From Bryobacterales bacterium (GTDB lineage Bacteria; Acidobacteriota; Terriglobia; Bryobacterales; Bryobacteraceae), in assembly GCA_016713735.1 (NCBI GenBank), contig JADJOP010000002.1:248001-312000 (forward strand): DNA of 64,000 nucleotides, given 5' to 3'. The position numbers and the translations under genes were made by a program. Within the stretch, counting starts at the first letter, position 1. The number at the start of each line of letters is the position of its first letter. The notes beneath the pieces are model-generated. The model had not been told where the DNA came from, did not search any database, and saw nothing but the letters and a program-made list of their open reading frames with translations. Shown one piece after another: positions 27,490 through 35,593 of the stretch.

Positions 27490-28014
27490 ATGAAGCGCGC
27501 GCTTTTCCTCATCCTGCTGGCGGCTCTGCCGCTGCTCGTGGTCTTCGCCGACGATGAGTTAAAGACCGACCCTGTCGGCTACGCTCCGGCGCAGCCCATT
27601 GCCTACTCGCACAAGACACACCTCGCCCTCGGATTGAACTGCAAGGGCTGTCACGCCATGAAACCCACCGAGGCGGGCGAAGGTTTCTCGATGGGTTTCC
27701 CGAAAGAGGCCTTCTGCATGGGCTGTCACACCTCGGTGAAGAAGGACTCGCCCGAGATCGCCAAGCTGGCCAGGGCGGCGGCCGACAAGAAGGCCGTGGA
27801 GTGGATTCGCGTCTACCGCTTGATGCCGATCGTCTGGTTCAACCACGCCTCACACACGCAGGAGGCCAAGATCGGGTGCGCCACCTGCCACGGCGAAGTC
27901 GCCTCCATGGCGGTGACGGCCAAAGCGCGCCTGCTGAACATGAAAGACTGCATGGATTGCCACGCCGAGAGCAACGCCCCCAACGGCTGCGACTTCTGCC
28001 ACGCCAGCCAATAG
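27490..28014 (+). CDS. Pentaheme c-type cytochrome (cytochrome c3/c7-like)
   Basis: 174 aa with a signal peptide (ALFLILLAALPLLVVFA). Five CXXCH haem sites are present: CKGCH, CMGCH, CATCH, CMDCH and CDFCH; SHKTH and FNHASH supply extra His ligands for bis-His coordination. Periplasmic electron carrier. It follows the PQQ dehydrogenase directly, so it is the likely acceptor; the use of a low-potential multiheme type rather than a single-haem cytochrome is unusual. A GTG at 27487 in the same frame is an alternative start. Confidence 0.88.
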   Translation: MKRALFLILLAALPLLVVFADDELKTDPVGYAPAQPIAYSHKTHLALGLNCKGCHAMKPTEAGEGFSMGFPKEAFCMGCHTSVKKDSPEIAKLARAAADKKAVEWIRVYRLMPIVWFNHASHTQEAKIGCATCHGEVASMAVTAKARLLNMKDCMDCHAESNAPNGCDFCHASQ

Positions 28015-28015
28015 C

Positions 28016-28258
28016 TCAATCCTCAAACCACAACAGGTGCGAGCAGCGCAGGCAGCGGTAGATGGTCGCCGTCTTGTTCAGGAAATCGAGGTTGAAGAAG
28101 GTCAGCTTGCGCGTGTTGAGCATCACCTTGCGGGCCGCAAAGTCTGTTTCCCCGCAGATGGGGCAGGCCACCCGCTTGCCGCCAAACTGAAGAGCGACGC
28201 TCGGACCGGCAGGCCTCGCCTCAACGCCGGAGCCTTCGCTACTCAGAGTCTGTTTCAT
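28016..28258 (-). CDS. Small zinc-ribbon protein
   Basis: 80 aa. CPICG near residue 32 and CLRC near residue 70 form a four-Cys zinc ribbon, with LNTRKLTFFNLDFLNKTATI between them, a spacing seen in small putative nucleic-acid-binding ribbon proteins. Function unknown. It converges on the cytochrome gene with 1 bp between stops. Confidence 0.7.
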   Translation of the reverse strand: MKQTLSSEGSGVEARPAGPSVALQFGGKRVACPICGETDFAARKVMLNTRKLTFFNLDFLNKTATIYRCLRCSHLLWFED

Positions 28259-28339
28259 GTGGCACCTTCCCGGCGGTTGCGTGAACCGCCTTCCTTCTGG
28301 GAAACGGCCGGGTGGATGCGGAAGTTCCGCGAATCGGAC

Positions 28340-29665
28340 TTAGTGCGGATGAAGCGCTACGATTTCGAAGCCGCGGTTCGAGCTTTCCACGCGGGTGGTG
28401 CGCAGCAGGGCTTCGAAGTGGGGCGCGCCGGACGCCTTGGCGGCGGGAAGGCGCTGGAGCAGATCGGCCAGGAAGCTTTCGGTGGTGAGCAAACTGCCGG
28501 CGGCCTCGGTGCTCGTCATATCGGATCCGGCGAGGATGAGTACATTGCCTGTGCGCCCGAGGTTGGGCAGGCAGGCCAGCAGGGCGTATCCCTCAGTCCC
28601 CTCACTGCCGCGCGACTGGCTGATGTAGCGCGGTAGTTCGCCTGGCCGCGGACGGCGGTTCTCCACCCACACGCGGGAATCGCGCGTGTCGTGTTTGAGG
28701 TGAAAATCCTCCTTGCCGTCATAGAGGTGGAAGTCCATGTTGCGGTCAAACAGGTTCACCCACGGGATGGCGCGCTGCGAGCCAATGAGGATGTGGTTGC
28801 CGGATTGGAAGGCGCGGATGTTATGGTCGCGCGTGTGAACCACCGAGGTGCGTGCGGGATTGAGCAGGCGCGCTTCGGTGATGCGGCGCACCACCATTAC
28901 GTCGGCCAGCGAGGTGTAGCGCCGGGCCATGAGGTAGCGCAACAGGTCGCCATACTTGGGCGGCAGACTGTCGCGCTGAAACTCTGCCTCATAGCCCCGG
29001 CGCACATATTCATCGATGCCGATCGAGCGTTCGACGGCGTCCTGCAGGGCGGCGTAGGAGGAGTCGGCCACGACGAGGTAGGTTTCTGCGCCATTAGCGG
29101 CAAAAGCAGACCAGAACTGCCGCACGCTCGGGCCTGCCGTGGGAGGAGTGGCCGCGGCGTTCTGGCGATAGAGCAGCCAGCCGCAGGCCGCCGACAGAAT
29201 CAGGCACGCCGAGGCAAGCACCCAGACGAGTCCGCGCCAATTCCTCTCTGCCGGGGGAGGCAGGGCTTGCGGAGGGAGCATGAGCGGTTCCTCGCGCTCC
29301 CGAAGGAGGGGGACATAGGTGCCCTTGGACAACTCCAAAAGCACAGGTTCGGCTCGCCCGTCTTCCGCGAAATATCGCTCCAGACGCTTCCGCAACTGCG
29401 ACGCCTGGACGCGCACGATCGTGTCCTGGGCCGAGTCGTAATCGTGGGGACGCTGGAAGACGGCGACACCGATTTCGTGCTCGCGAATCTCGTCGGCCCC
29501 CTCGTTCCAGCTACGCCGGCATACGTAATGCAGCAGTTCCTTAAGGCGTGTCGAGCGGTGCAGGTGAGGGGAAGAACAAAGCCGAGCAACCAGGGCCCAA
29601 CGTTCGTCCGGGGACACCGAATGCGGTGTAGCGACGGGCTCGACACCAGCATTGTGCTCCCTCAT
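28340..29665 (-). CDS. Membrane-anchored winged-helix-type regulator
   Basis: 441 aa. The N-terminal 125 residues (STRLKELLHYVCRRSWNEGA ... IVRVQASQLRKRLERYFAED, LSKGTYVP) form a DNA-binding-like domain seen in many Solibacter-type membrane proteins; a single transmembrane helix follows (LVWVLASACLILSAACGWLL, about 146-165), then a roughly 270-residue periplasmic domain. This CadC-like layout suits direct sensing outside and transcription control inside. It is divergent from the TonB receptor, with a 24-bp palindrome between them, so it probably controls that receptor and itself. A GGCGGTT/AACCGCC stem at 28274-28292 may end its transcript. Confidence 0.65.
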   Translation of the reverse strand: MREHNAGVEPVATPHSVSPDERWALVARLCSSPHLHRSTRLKELLHYVCRRSWNEGADEIREHEIGVAVFQRPHDYDSAQDTIVRVQASQLRKRLERYFAEDGRAEPVLLELSKGTYVPLLREREEPLMLPPQALPPPAERNWRGLVWVLASACLILSAACGWLLYRQNAAATPPTAGPSVRQFWSAFAANGAETYLVVADSSYAALQDAVERSIGIDEYVRRGYEAEFQRDSLPPKYGDLLRYLMARRYTSLADVMVVRRITEARLLNPARTSVVHTRDHNIRAFQSGNHILIGSQRAIPWVNLFDRNMDFHLYDGKEDFHLKHDTRDSRVWVENRRPRPGELPRYISQSRGSEGTEGYALLACLPNLGRTGNVLILAGSDMTSTEAAGSLLTTESFLADLLQRLPAAKASGAPHFEALLRTTRVESSNRGFEIVALHPH

Positions 29666-29732
29666 GCCCCCGATTCTAGCACCCAGGGGGAATGTGTGAA
29701 ATCTAATTCAAAACAAAAGACTTGCCGACTCC

Positions 29733-29756
29733 ATTCTCCGAGAATTCTCGGAGAAT
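29733..29756. promoter_or_regulatory. 24-bp perfect palindrome, likely operator
   Basis: ATTCTCCGAGAA followed by its exact reverse complement. It lies in the 150-bp space between the divergent membrane-anchored regulator and TonB receptor genes, in AT-richer sequence than the surroundings. Typical size and symmetry for a dimeric regulator site. Confidence 0.6.
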
Positions 29757-29815
29757 TCGCTTGTGCCCGGCACGCTGGCGAAGGACCATGGGCCGGAAGG
29801 AGTCTATCGGTAGCC

Positions 29816-32800
29816 ATGAAGCTCACAATTCAAGTGTGCCTGCTCGCCTGTCTTGTTACGCTCGCCGCCTGGGGCCAGCAAACCACAGCTACAGTCGTAG
29901 GAACAGCGGTCGACGCCAGTGGCGCGGCTGTGCCATCGGCCACCATCCGGCTGCAGAATGTCGCCACGAATGTGGTGAGGGAAACCACAACCGACGTCAC
30001 CGGCAGCTATTCGATTCCTTTCCTGCCGTCGGCCAGGTTCACGCTCACGGCGACGGCGAAGGGGTTTCGCACCTACCAGGTGGAGGCGTTCGAACTCCAA
30101 GTGGGGCAGACGGCGCGCCTGGACCTGGTGCTCGAGTTGGGCGAGGTGACGCAGACGATGAATGTGTCCGCGTCGACGGCGGCGCTACAGACCGAGTCGG
30201 CCAGTGTGGGCGCGGTGATCGACGGCTCGAAGATCGTCGACCTGCCGCTGAACGGCCGCAACTTTGTTCAATTGGCCCAACTCATCCCCGGCGTGAACCC
30301 GGGCACGCCAGGCTCGATCACCGTCCGGCGCGGTCGCGGTTCGATCGGGGAAACCTCGCGCAGTTTCGGGCAGACCGCCATGTCGGCCAACGGCGCGCGC
30401 GACACGAACAACCGCTTCTATCTCGATGGCGTCGAGTTCATGGACTACGATGCGTTCAGCTATCCGTTCGCCCTCTCGGTGGATTCCCTCTCCGAGTTCC
30501 GCGTGGAAACCTCTACCTACTCCGCCGAGTACGGCGCCTCGCCCGGCGGCCAGGTGAGCATTCTGACGCGCCGCGGCAGCAACGCCCTGCGCGGCACGCT
30601 GTGGGAGTTCAACCGCAACGATGCGCTGACGCAGACCTACAATGCTATTGCCAAGACCGACGCCACCTCGCCGCGGCTCAACCGCAATCAGTTTGGCGCA
30701 AACGTCGGCGGGCCGGTGTACATCCCCAAAATCTACAACGGCAAGGACCGTACTTTCTTCTTCTTTAACTGGGAGAGCGGACGCCTCGCCTCCGGCTCCG
30801 CGGCGGGCTACCGCCTCGTGCCCCCCTCGGAGATGCGCAACGGCGACTTCAGCAAGCTCACCAACTCCCGCACCGGCGCGCCAATCACGCTCAAGGATCC
30901 GCTCAACGTCGGGATTGTCAATAACCAGATTCCCCGCTCGCTCATCAGCCAGCAGGCGGTGACCTTCCTCAAATACACGCCCGCGCCGAACACGAGCGTG
31001 GGCAACTTCAACTTCATCAACAACCCGCTGAGCGCCGTGGCCACGCAGGACAACTACACCTACCGGATTGACCACACGCTCACCAACAAGGACGCCCTCT
31101 CGTTCCGCTATCTGTGGAACTCCACCGTGGAGAAAGGCACGCCCTATTGGGGCAACGACGTTCGCGACAACGACTCGCGGACGCAAAATCTGGCCGGCAC
31201 CTGGACGCGCATGATCACTTCCACCATCGTCAACGAAGCCCGCTTTGGGTGGAACGACATGACCGAGGACGAAATCTTCGGCACCACGAACAAGCCGGAA
31301 TTCAACATCGCCAACGAGATGAAGATCCCGCTGGCCTCGCAGTTGCCGATCGACTACGGCCCGCCGAGCATCTCGCTGAACGGTCCTGAGGGCGGCTTCA
31401 GCGTGTTTAACATCCAGCGCCAGATCGGCCCGCGCGTGCGCGCCAACGCCGTCTTCAACTTCAACGACATTCTGTCGATGCAGCGCGGCAAGCACTTCAT
31501 CAAGATCGGCGCCGACTTCGTGCAGCGTGGCTTCACCTTTGAGCAGGCGCGCAACCCGCGCGGGACCTTCTCCTTCGACGGCACCTACACCGGCTCGGCG
31601 ATGGCCGACTTCCTGCTCGGCTACGTGAAGTCCGCCGAGATCAATCCGGACCACACCAACACCGACCTGAAGGCCTTGTGGCAGAGCTACTATGTGCAAG
31701 ACGATTGGAAGGTGTTGCCCAACCTCACCGTAAACCTGGGTATGCGCTACGACTACCTCCAGCCGCTCTTCGATTCCCAGGGCCGCATGGCCAACATCGA
31801 ACAGAACGGGCTTTTCGTCACGCGCCTGGTGACGCCCGCTACGGCGGCCTTCTCACGCATGGTGCGCGGCGATAAGAACAACTTCGGCCCGCGCATCGGT
31901 CTTGCCTGGCGGCCGTCATTTGTTCCCAAGACGGTGGTCCGCGCCGGTTACGGCATCTACTACAACCACATCCACCCCAACGCGCCGTTCGGCAACACGG
32001 AATCCTCGCAGGCCAAGAGCAGCTATTCGATCGTCGGCGCCGCGGCGGGTTCGCCCGATGTCTTCCTCAACGACCCGTTCCGCCGCGTCGGCGCCCCCGG
32101 TTTCGTGCTGAACGCCGTACCCTCAAACGACCCCGACTATCGCGATGCCTACATCCAACAGTGGAACTTCACGCTGCAGACACAGACCCTAGCCGGCTTC
32201 CTGCTCGACGCCGGCTATGTCGGTTCGAAGGGGACCCGGTTGAGCGTCACGCTGCCGGCGATGAACCGGCCATTTGAGGTGGTGGACCCGCGTACGCCGG
32301 GGCTGGCCTCAATCAATGCGCGCCGCCCCAACCAGTCGTTCCTGCGTGCCATTCAAGGCGACAAGTCCATCGGCAACTCGAGTTATCACTCGCTCCAGGT
32401 GCGCGCCGACCGGCGCATGGCGCGCGGCCTCACCGCCCTTACGGCCTACACCTGGTCCAAGTGCATCTCCGGGCCGAGCGATATCGGCGCCGACATCGGC
32501 GGCGGTTCCTTCATCGGCGGCATCCAGAACATCTACGACCTGGCCAATGAACGCTCGCTGTGCGGCTTCGACGTGACGCAGCGCTTCGTGCAGTCGTTCG
32601 TCTACGACCTGCCCCTGTTCAATGGCGCCTCGCCCCTGGTGCGGACCCTCGCCGGCGGCTGGCAACTGTCGAGCATCATCGTCGCCCAGAGCGGCTTTGC
32701 TTCCGACATTTCCTACGGGATCGACACGACCGGCACCGGCGTCGGCTCGCGGCCCGACATGGTGGCCGGACAGAACCCGAACCTCGACCCCGGCGAACGC

Positions 32801-33115
32801 ACGTTCCAGCGCTGGTTCAACACCGCCGCCTTTGCCCAGACACCGTTCGGACGCTACGGCAACGCCCCGCGCACCGGCGCCATCCGCCTGCCCGGCGTGT
32901 TCAACATCGACCTCTCCGTCAACAAGCAGTTCCGCATCAGCGAAACGCGGCGCGTGGAGTTTCGCACGGAGTTCTACAACCTGCCCAACCACTACAACAT
33001 CGAACCCGGCTCGGTGGACCGCGGAATCCGCTCGGTCAACTTCGGCAAAGTGGGCGGCGGTGTGCAGGGGCTCACCGTGCGCGTCATCCAGTTGGGCGCC
33101 AAGCTGTACTTCTAA
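29816..33115 (+). CDS. Oar-like TonB-dependent receptor with carboxypeptidase-regulatory domain
   Basis: 1099-aa outer-membrane protein. Signal peptide (IQVCLLACLVTLAAWGQ); residues 25-105 a CarboxypepD_reg beta-sandwich (VVGTAVDASGAAVPSATIRL); a plug domain (LPLNGRNFVQLAQLIPGVNP); then a long barrel ending in a C-terminal beta strand (VRVIQLGAKLYF). This class is abundant in Solibacter relatives and imports large substrates such as glycans or takes part in adhesion. I chose the ATG at 29816 with AAGGAG about 14 bp upstream; the open frame before it overlaps the divergent gene and is not coding. Confidence 0.92.
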   Translation: MKLTIQVCLLACLVTLAAWGQQTTATVVGTAVDASGAAVPSATIRLQNVATNVVRETTTDVTGSYSIPFLPSARFTLTATAKGFRTYQVEAFELQVGQTARLDLVLELGEVTQTMNVSASTAALQTESASVGAVIDGSKIVDLPLNGRNFVQLAQLIPGVNPGTPGSITVRRGRGSIGETSRSFGQTAMSANGARDTNNRFYLDGVEFMDYDAFSYPFALSVDSLSEFRVETSTYSAEYGASPGGQVSILTRRGSNALRGTLWEFNRNDALTQTYNAIAKTDATSPRLNRNQFGANVGGPVYIPKIYNGKDRTFFFFNWESGRLASGSAAGYRLVPPSEMRNGDFSKLTNSRTGAPITLKDPLNVGIVNNQIPRSLISQQAVTFLKYTPAPNTSVGNFNFINNPLSAVATQDNYTYRIDHTLTNKDALSFRYLWNSTVEKGTPYWGNDVRDNDSRTQNLAGTWTRMITSTIVNEARFGWNDMTEDEIFGTTNKPEFNIANEMKIPLASQLPIDYGPPSISLNGPEGGFSVFNIQRQIGPRVRANAVFNFNDILSMQRGKHFIKIGADFVQRGFTFEQARNPRGTFSFDGTYTGSAMADFLLGYVKSAEINPDHTNTDLKALWQSYYVQDDWKVLPNLTVNLGMRYDYLQPLFDSQGRMANIEQNGLFVTRLVTPATAAFSRMVRGDKNNFGPRIGLAWRPSFVPKTVVRAGYGIYYNHIHPNAPFGNTESSQAKSSYSIVGAAAGSPDVFLNDPFRRVGAPGFVLNAVPSNDPDYRDAYIQQWNFTLQTQTLAGFLLDAGYVGSKGTRLSVTLPAMNRPFEVVDPRTPGLASINARRPNQSFLRAIQGDKSIGNSSYHSLQVRADRRMARGLTALTAYTWSKCISGPSDIGADIGGGSFIGGIQNIYDLANERSLCGFDVTQRFVQSFVYDLPLFNGASPLVRTLAGGWQLSSIIVAQSGFASDISYGIDTTGTGVGSRPDMVAGQNPNLDPGERTFQRWFNTAAFAQTPFGRYGNAPRTGAIRLPGVFNIDLSVNKQFRISETRRVEFRTEFYNLPNHYNIEPGSVDRGIRSVNFGKVGGGVQGLTVRVIQLGAKLYF

Positions 33116-33131
33116 GTCGAAGCCGCCGGAC

Positions 33132-34316
33132 TTACTCGTCGGTTCTGCGGAATGGCCGGCGCAAGTAACTCTGGCACTCCCTGGCAACGCCTGATTCCGG
33201 TGCGTAGGCGACTGCGCGCCGGTAACACTCCAGCGCCTTCTCCCGTTCGCCGCGCAGATCGTGCGCCTGGCCGAGGCGCATCCAGGCGGTGACGCCGGTG
33301 TTCGGATCCAACTCGCCGGCCCTGGTGGTGACGCGCTGTAGGTCGGCGATGGCGCCGGGGTAGTCGCGATACCAGAACTTCACCGTGCCGCGGTAATAGA
33401 GAATCTTCTCCACGGGCAGGCGGGCGAAGCCCGGTGTGGCCTCTATTTTCAACTTCTCCACCTCGGCGATGGCGCGCAGGGCCGCCTCGCCGTTGCCGTT
33501 GTCCGAGTGCATCTGGGCGAGTTCCAGGCGCAGCAGGTAGTTGCGGGGATACTTGGGAATGAGCCGGTCAAGCAGCGCAATCGCGGGCCCGAACTTGCGT
33601 TCGCGGCGGTAGACCACGGCGAGCAGGATGGCGGCGTCGTCGCGCGTGCGGTTGCCCTTCGCGGCGACGGTCTCGAGCGTCCGGATGCCCTTCTCGCGAT
33701 CGCCCCGGAAGCCGACAAGAAACCCGAGCATCTTATAGTGCCAGGGTAAGTTGCCCACGATGTAGTCATGAACTCCCTGGACGAGTAAGGCATCCACGTA
33801 AGTGGGGTCTAACTCCGTAATACGGTGATGATACTTGCGGCTCTGCGTGGCGTCGCGCAGCGAGTCCATCCAGGCTTTGCGCACGAGGAAGTTGTAGTTG
33901 GCCCGCAGGCCGTAGGAGATGCCGAGGGCATGGAGCGACTCCAGGTCGTCCGGCTTTGCCTGCAACACCGCCTGAGCGAGCGACATCGCACGGGCGATTG
34001 CCTCGTCAAAACGCCGCTGGTCCTCGGCCGACGGGTTCATTTTCTCGCGGCGCAGAAACGCGTTTCCGCCGCTGACTAACTCACTTTCGAGCGCCCCGGC
34101 CTTGAGCATCTCGCGGTACAGGATCGATTGGGCGAGGTGGTTCCGGGCGTCCGGCGAGGCGGGCTCGGCCGCGACCGCCTTCTCAAACGTCGAGATGGCC
34201 TCGTCGAATTCGAGATTGTAGAAGTGGTCAAATCCGCGGCGTTCGAGCGACGGCTCAGCCACTCCAAGGCGCAGACTCAGCACCGCGCAGATCACCCAAC
34301 CCGCCGGCCGCCTCAT
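33132..34316 (-). CDS. Exported tetratricopeptide-repeat protein
   Basis: 394 aa. Short N-terminal hydrophobic signal (VICAVLSLRLGVA), then several TPR-like helical repeats: FYNLEFDEAISTFEKAVAAE, ALLDRLIPKYPRNYLLRLEL, FWYRDYPGAIADLQRVT and KALECYRRAVAYAPESG. TPR proteins serve as binding scaffolds; the partner is unknown. Its ATG overlaps the queG stop by 4 bp, so it is co-expressed with queG, with no obvious functional link. It converges on the TonB receptor gene. Confidence 0.8.
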   Translation of the reverse strand: MRRPAGWVICAVLSLRLGVAEPSLERRGFDHFYNLEFDEAISTFEKAVAAEPASPDARNHLAQSILYREMLKAGALESELVSGGNAFLRREKMNPSAEDQRRFDEAIARAMSLAQAVLQAKPDDLESLHALGISYGLRANYNFLVRKAWMDSLRDATQSRKYHHRITELDPTYVDALLVQGVHDYIVGNLPWHYKMLGFLVGFRGDREKGIRTLETVAAKGNRTRDDAAILLAVVYRRERKFGPAIALLDRLIPKYPRNYLLRLELAQMHSDNGNGEAALRAIAEVEKLKIEATPGFARLPVEKILYYRGTVKFWYRDYPGAIADLQRVTTRAGELDPNTGVTAWMRLGQAHDLRGEREKALECYRRAVAYAPESGVARECQSYLRRPFRRTDE

Positions 34317-35377
34317 GTGCCCAGCCGTCCCAGCGCCCAGTGTGCGTGTTCGGCCACCATTGCGTTCTCATGCCGCGCCAGGCTCTCCAGGTGCGGGCGG
34401 AACTTTGTCACGCCGCTGTTGCCCATGGCCACGGCCACATTCCGCAGAAAGCCATGGTAACGCGCCCGCGTCACGGGAGTCCCTCGGAAGAGGGATTGGA
34501 AGGCCTGTGGGGTGAGCGAGGCGAGGCGGTCGAGCGGCGGCGCCACCAGTCCCTCTCGCGGCGCGAACTCCTCGCCAGGCTCGATGCCGCCCTGGCGGCG
34601 GAGCCTCTCATTCCACGGGCAGACGTCCTGGCAAATATCGCAGCCGAAGACGTGACGCCCCACCCCAGAGCGCAACTCGACGGGGATGGCGCCGCGCAGT
34701 TCGATGGTCAGGTAGCTGATGCAGCGGCGGGCGTCGAGTTCCCAGCCGCCCGGCGCCTCGGGGTTGGGCACGAGGGCTTGCGTGGGGCAGGCGTCGATGC
34801 ACCGGCGGCACGAGCCGCAACGGTCGGGCGGGGGGAGGTCGGGCTCAAGGGTGTGGCTGGTTAGGAGAAATCCGAGAAAGGACCAGGAGCCCGCGCGCTC
34901 ATCGATGAGGCACTGGTTGCGGCCGATCCAACCGAGGCCGGCCAGCCGGGCATAGCTGCGTTCGAGCAGCGGGGCCGTGTCCACGCAGGCCCGCCAGTCG
35001 TGCCCGCCAAAGCCGTCGGCAATTGCCCCGGCTAGATCGATAAGTCCTTTACGGACAATGCTATGGTAGTCCTCACCCCAGGCGTAGCGGGAGATCCAGG
35101 CGCATTCCGGTTGAGTGAACTCGGTAGAGTAGGCCTGCGGGCCATTGTAGTGCTTTGCTACACACAGGATCGACCGTGCCGACTCGAGCAGTTGGCGTGG
35201 ATCGCTGCGCACCTCGGCGCGATGGTCCGTGAGGTAGCTCATCGCGCCTGCTTGGCCGCGGTCCACCCAGGCGCGGTAGGTGGGGAAATCAGCGAGTGGA
35301 AGGGCGCCCACCACCCCGGCCCGGGCAAAACCCGCCTGCGCCACCCACCGAGCCAGGAGTTCCCGTCGCATCATCAT
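34313..35377 (-). CDS. queG: Epoxyqueuosine reductase
   Basis: 354 aa. Last step of queuosine synthesis in tRNA anticodons: epoxyqueuosine to queuosine, cobalamin-dependent. Two [4Fe-4S] motifs are seen, CGSCRRCIDACPTQAL near residue 190 and CGCDICQDVCPWN-type (GCDICQDVCPWN) near 245, and SRYAWGEDYHSIVRKGL and GLGWIGRN are QueG signatures. A C-terminal HEAT-like part (GNSGVTKFRPHLESLARHEN) matches the long QueG form. Start is one of three consecutive ATGs (35377, 35374, 35371); the open frame upstream lacks the family start. Confidence 0.92.
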   Translation of the reverse strand: MMMRRELLARWVAQAGFARAGVVGALPLADFPTYRAWVDRGQAGAMSYLTDHRAEVRSDPRQLLESARSILCVAKHYNGPQAYSTEFTQPECAWISRYAWGEDYHSIVRKGLIDLAGAIADGFGGHDWRACVDTAPLLERSYARLAGLGWIGRNQCLIDERAGSWSFLGFLLTSHTLEPDLPPPDRCGSCRRCIDACPTQALVPNPEAPGGWELDARRCISYLTIELRGAIPVELRSGVGRHVFGCDICQDVCPWNERLRRQGGIEPGEEFAPREGLVAPPLDRLASLTPQAFQSLFRGTPVTRARYHGFLRNVAVAMGNSGVTKFRPHLESLARHENAMVAEHAHWALGRLGT

Positions 35378-35593
35378 GAAAGATAAGGGGCTTAGCCGAC
35401 GATTGAGGGCCTCTCCGTTCAGGCCCCGATTCTCGCCATACAATGACGATATCGCACACTTGGATACTTTGTGATGGTCTCAGGCCGTTCTCTTTCCTAC
35501 ACTCATCGAATGTAAGGGCGTAGAGTCTCTCGCGCGAGCGCGTGACTCCGCCAACCAGATTCTGACCAGGTTCCTGCGAGGAGAATCGACATT

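Noticed and set aside
28691..29815. Long N-terminal extension of the TonB receptor frame
   Set aside because: It runs antisense through the divergent regulator gene; the signal peptide at 29816 gives the real start.
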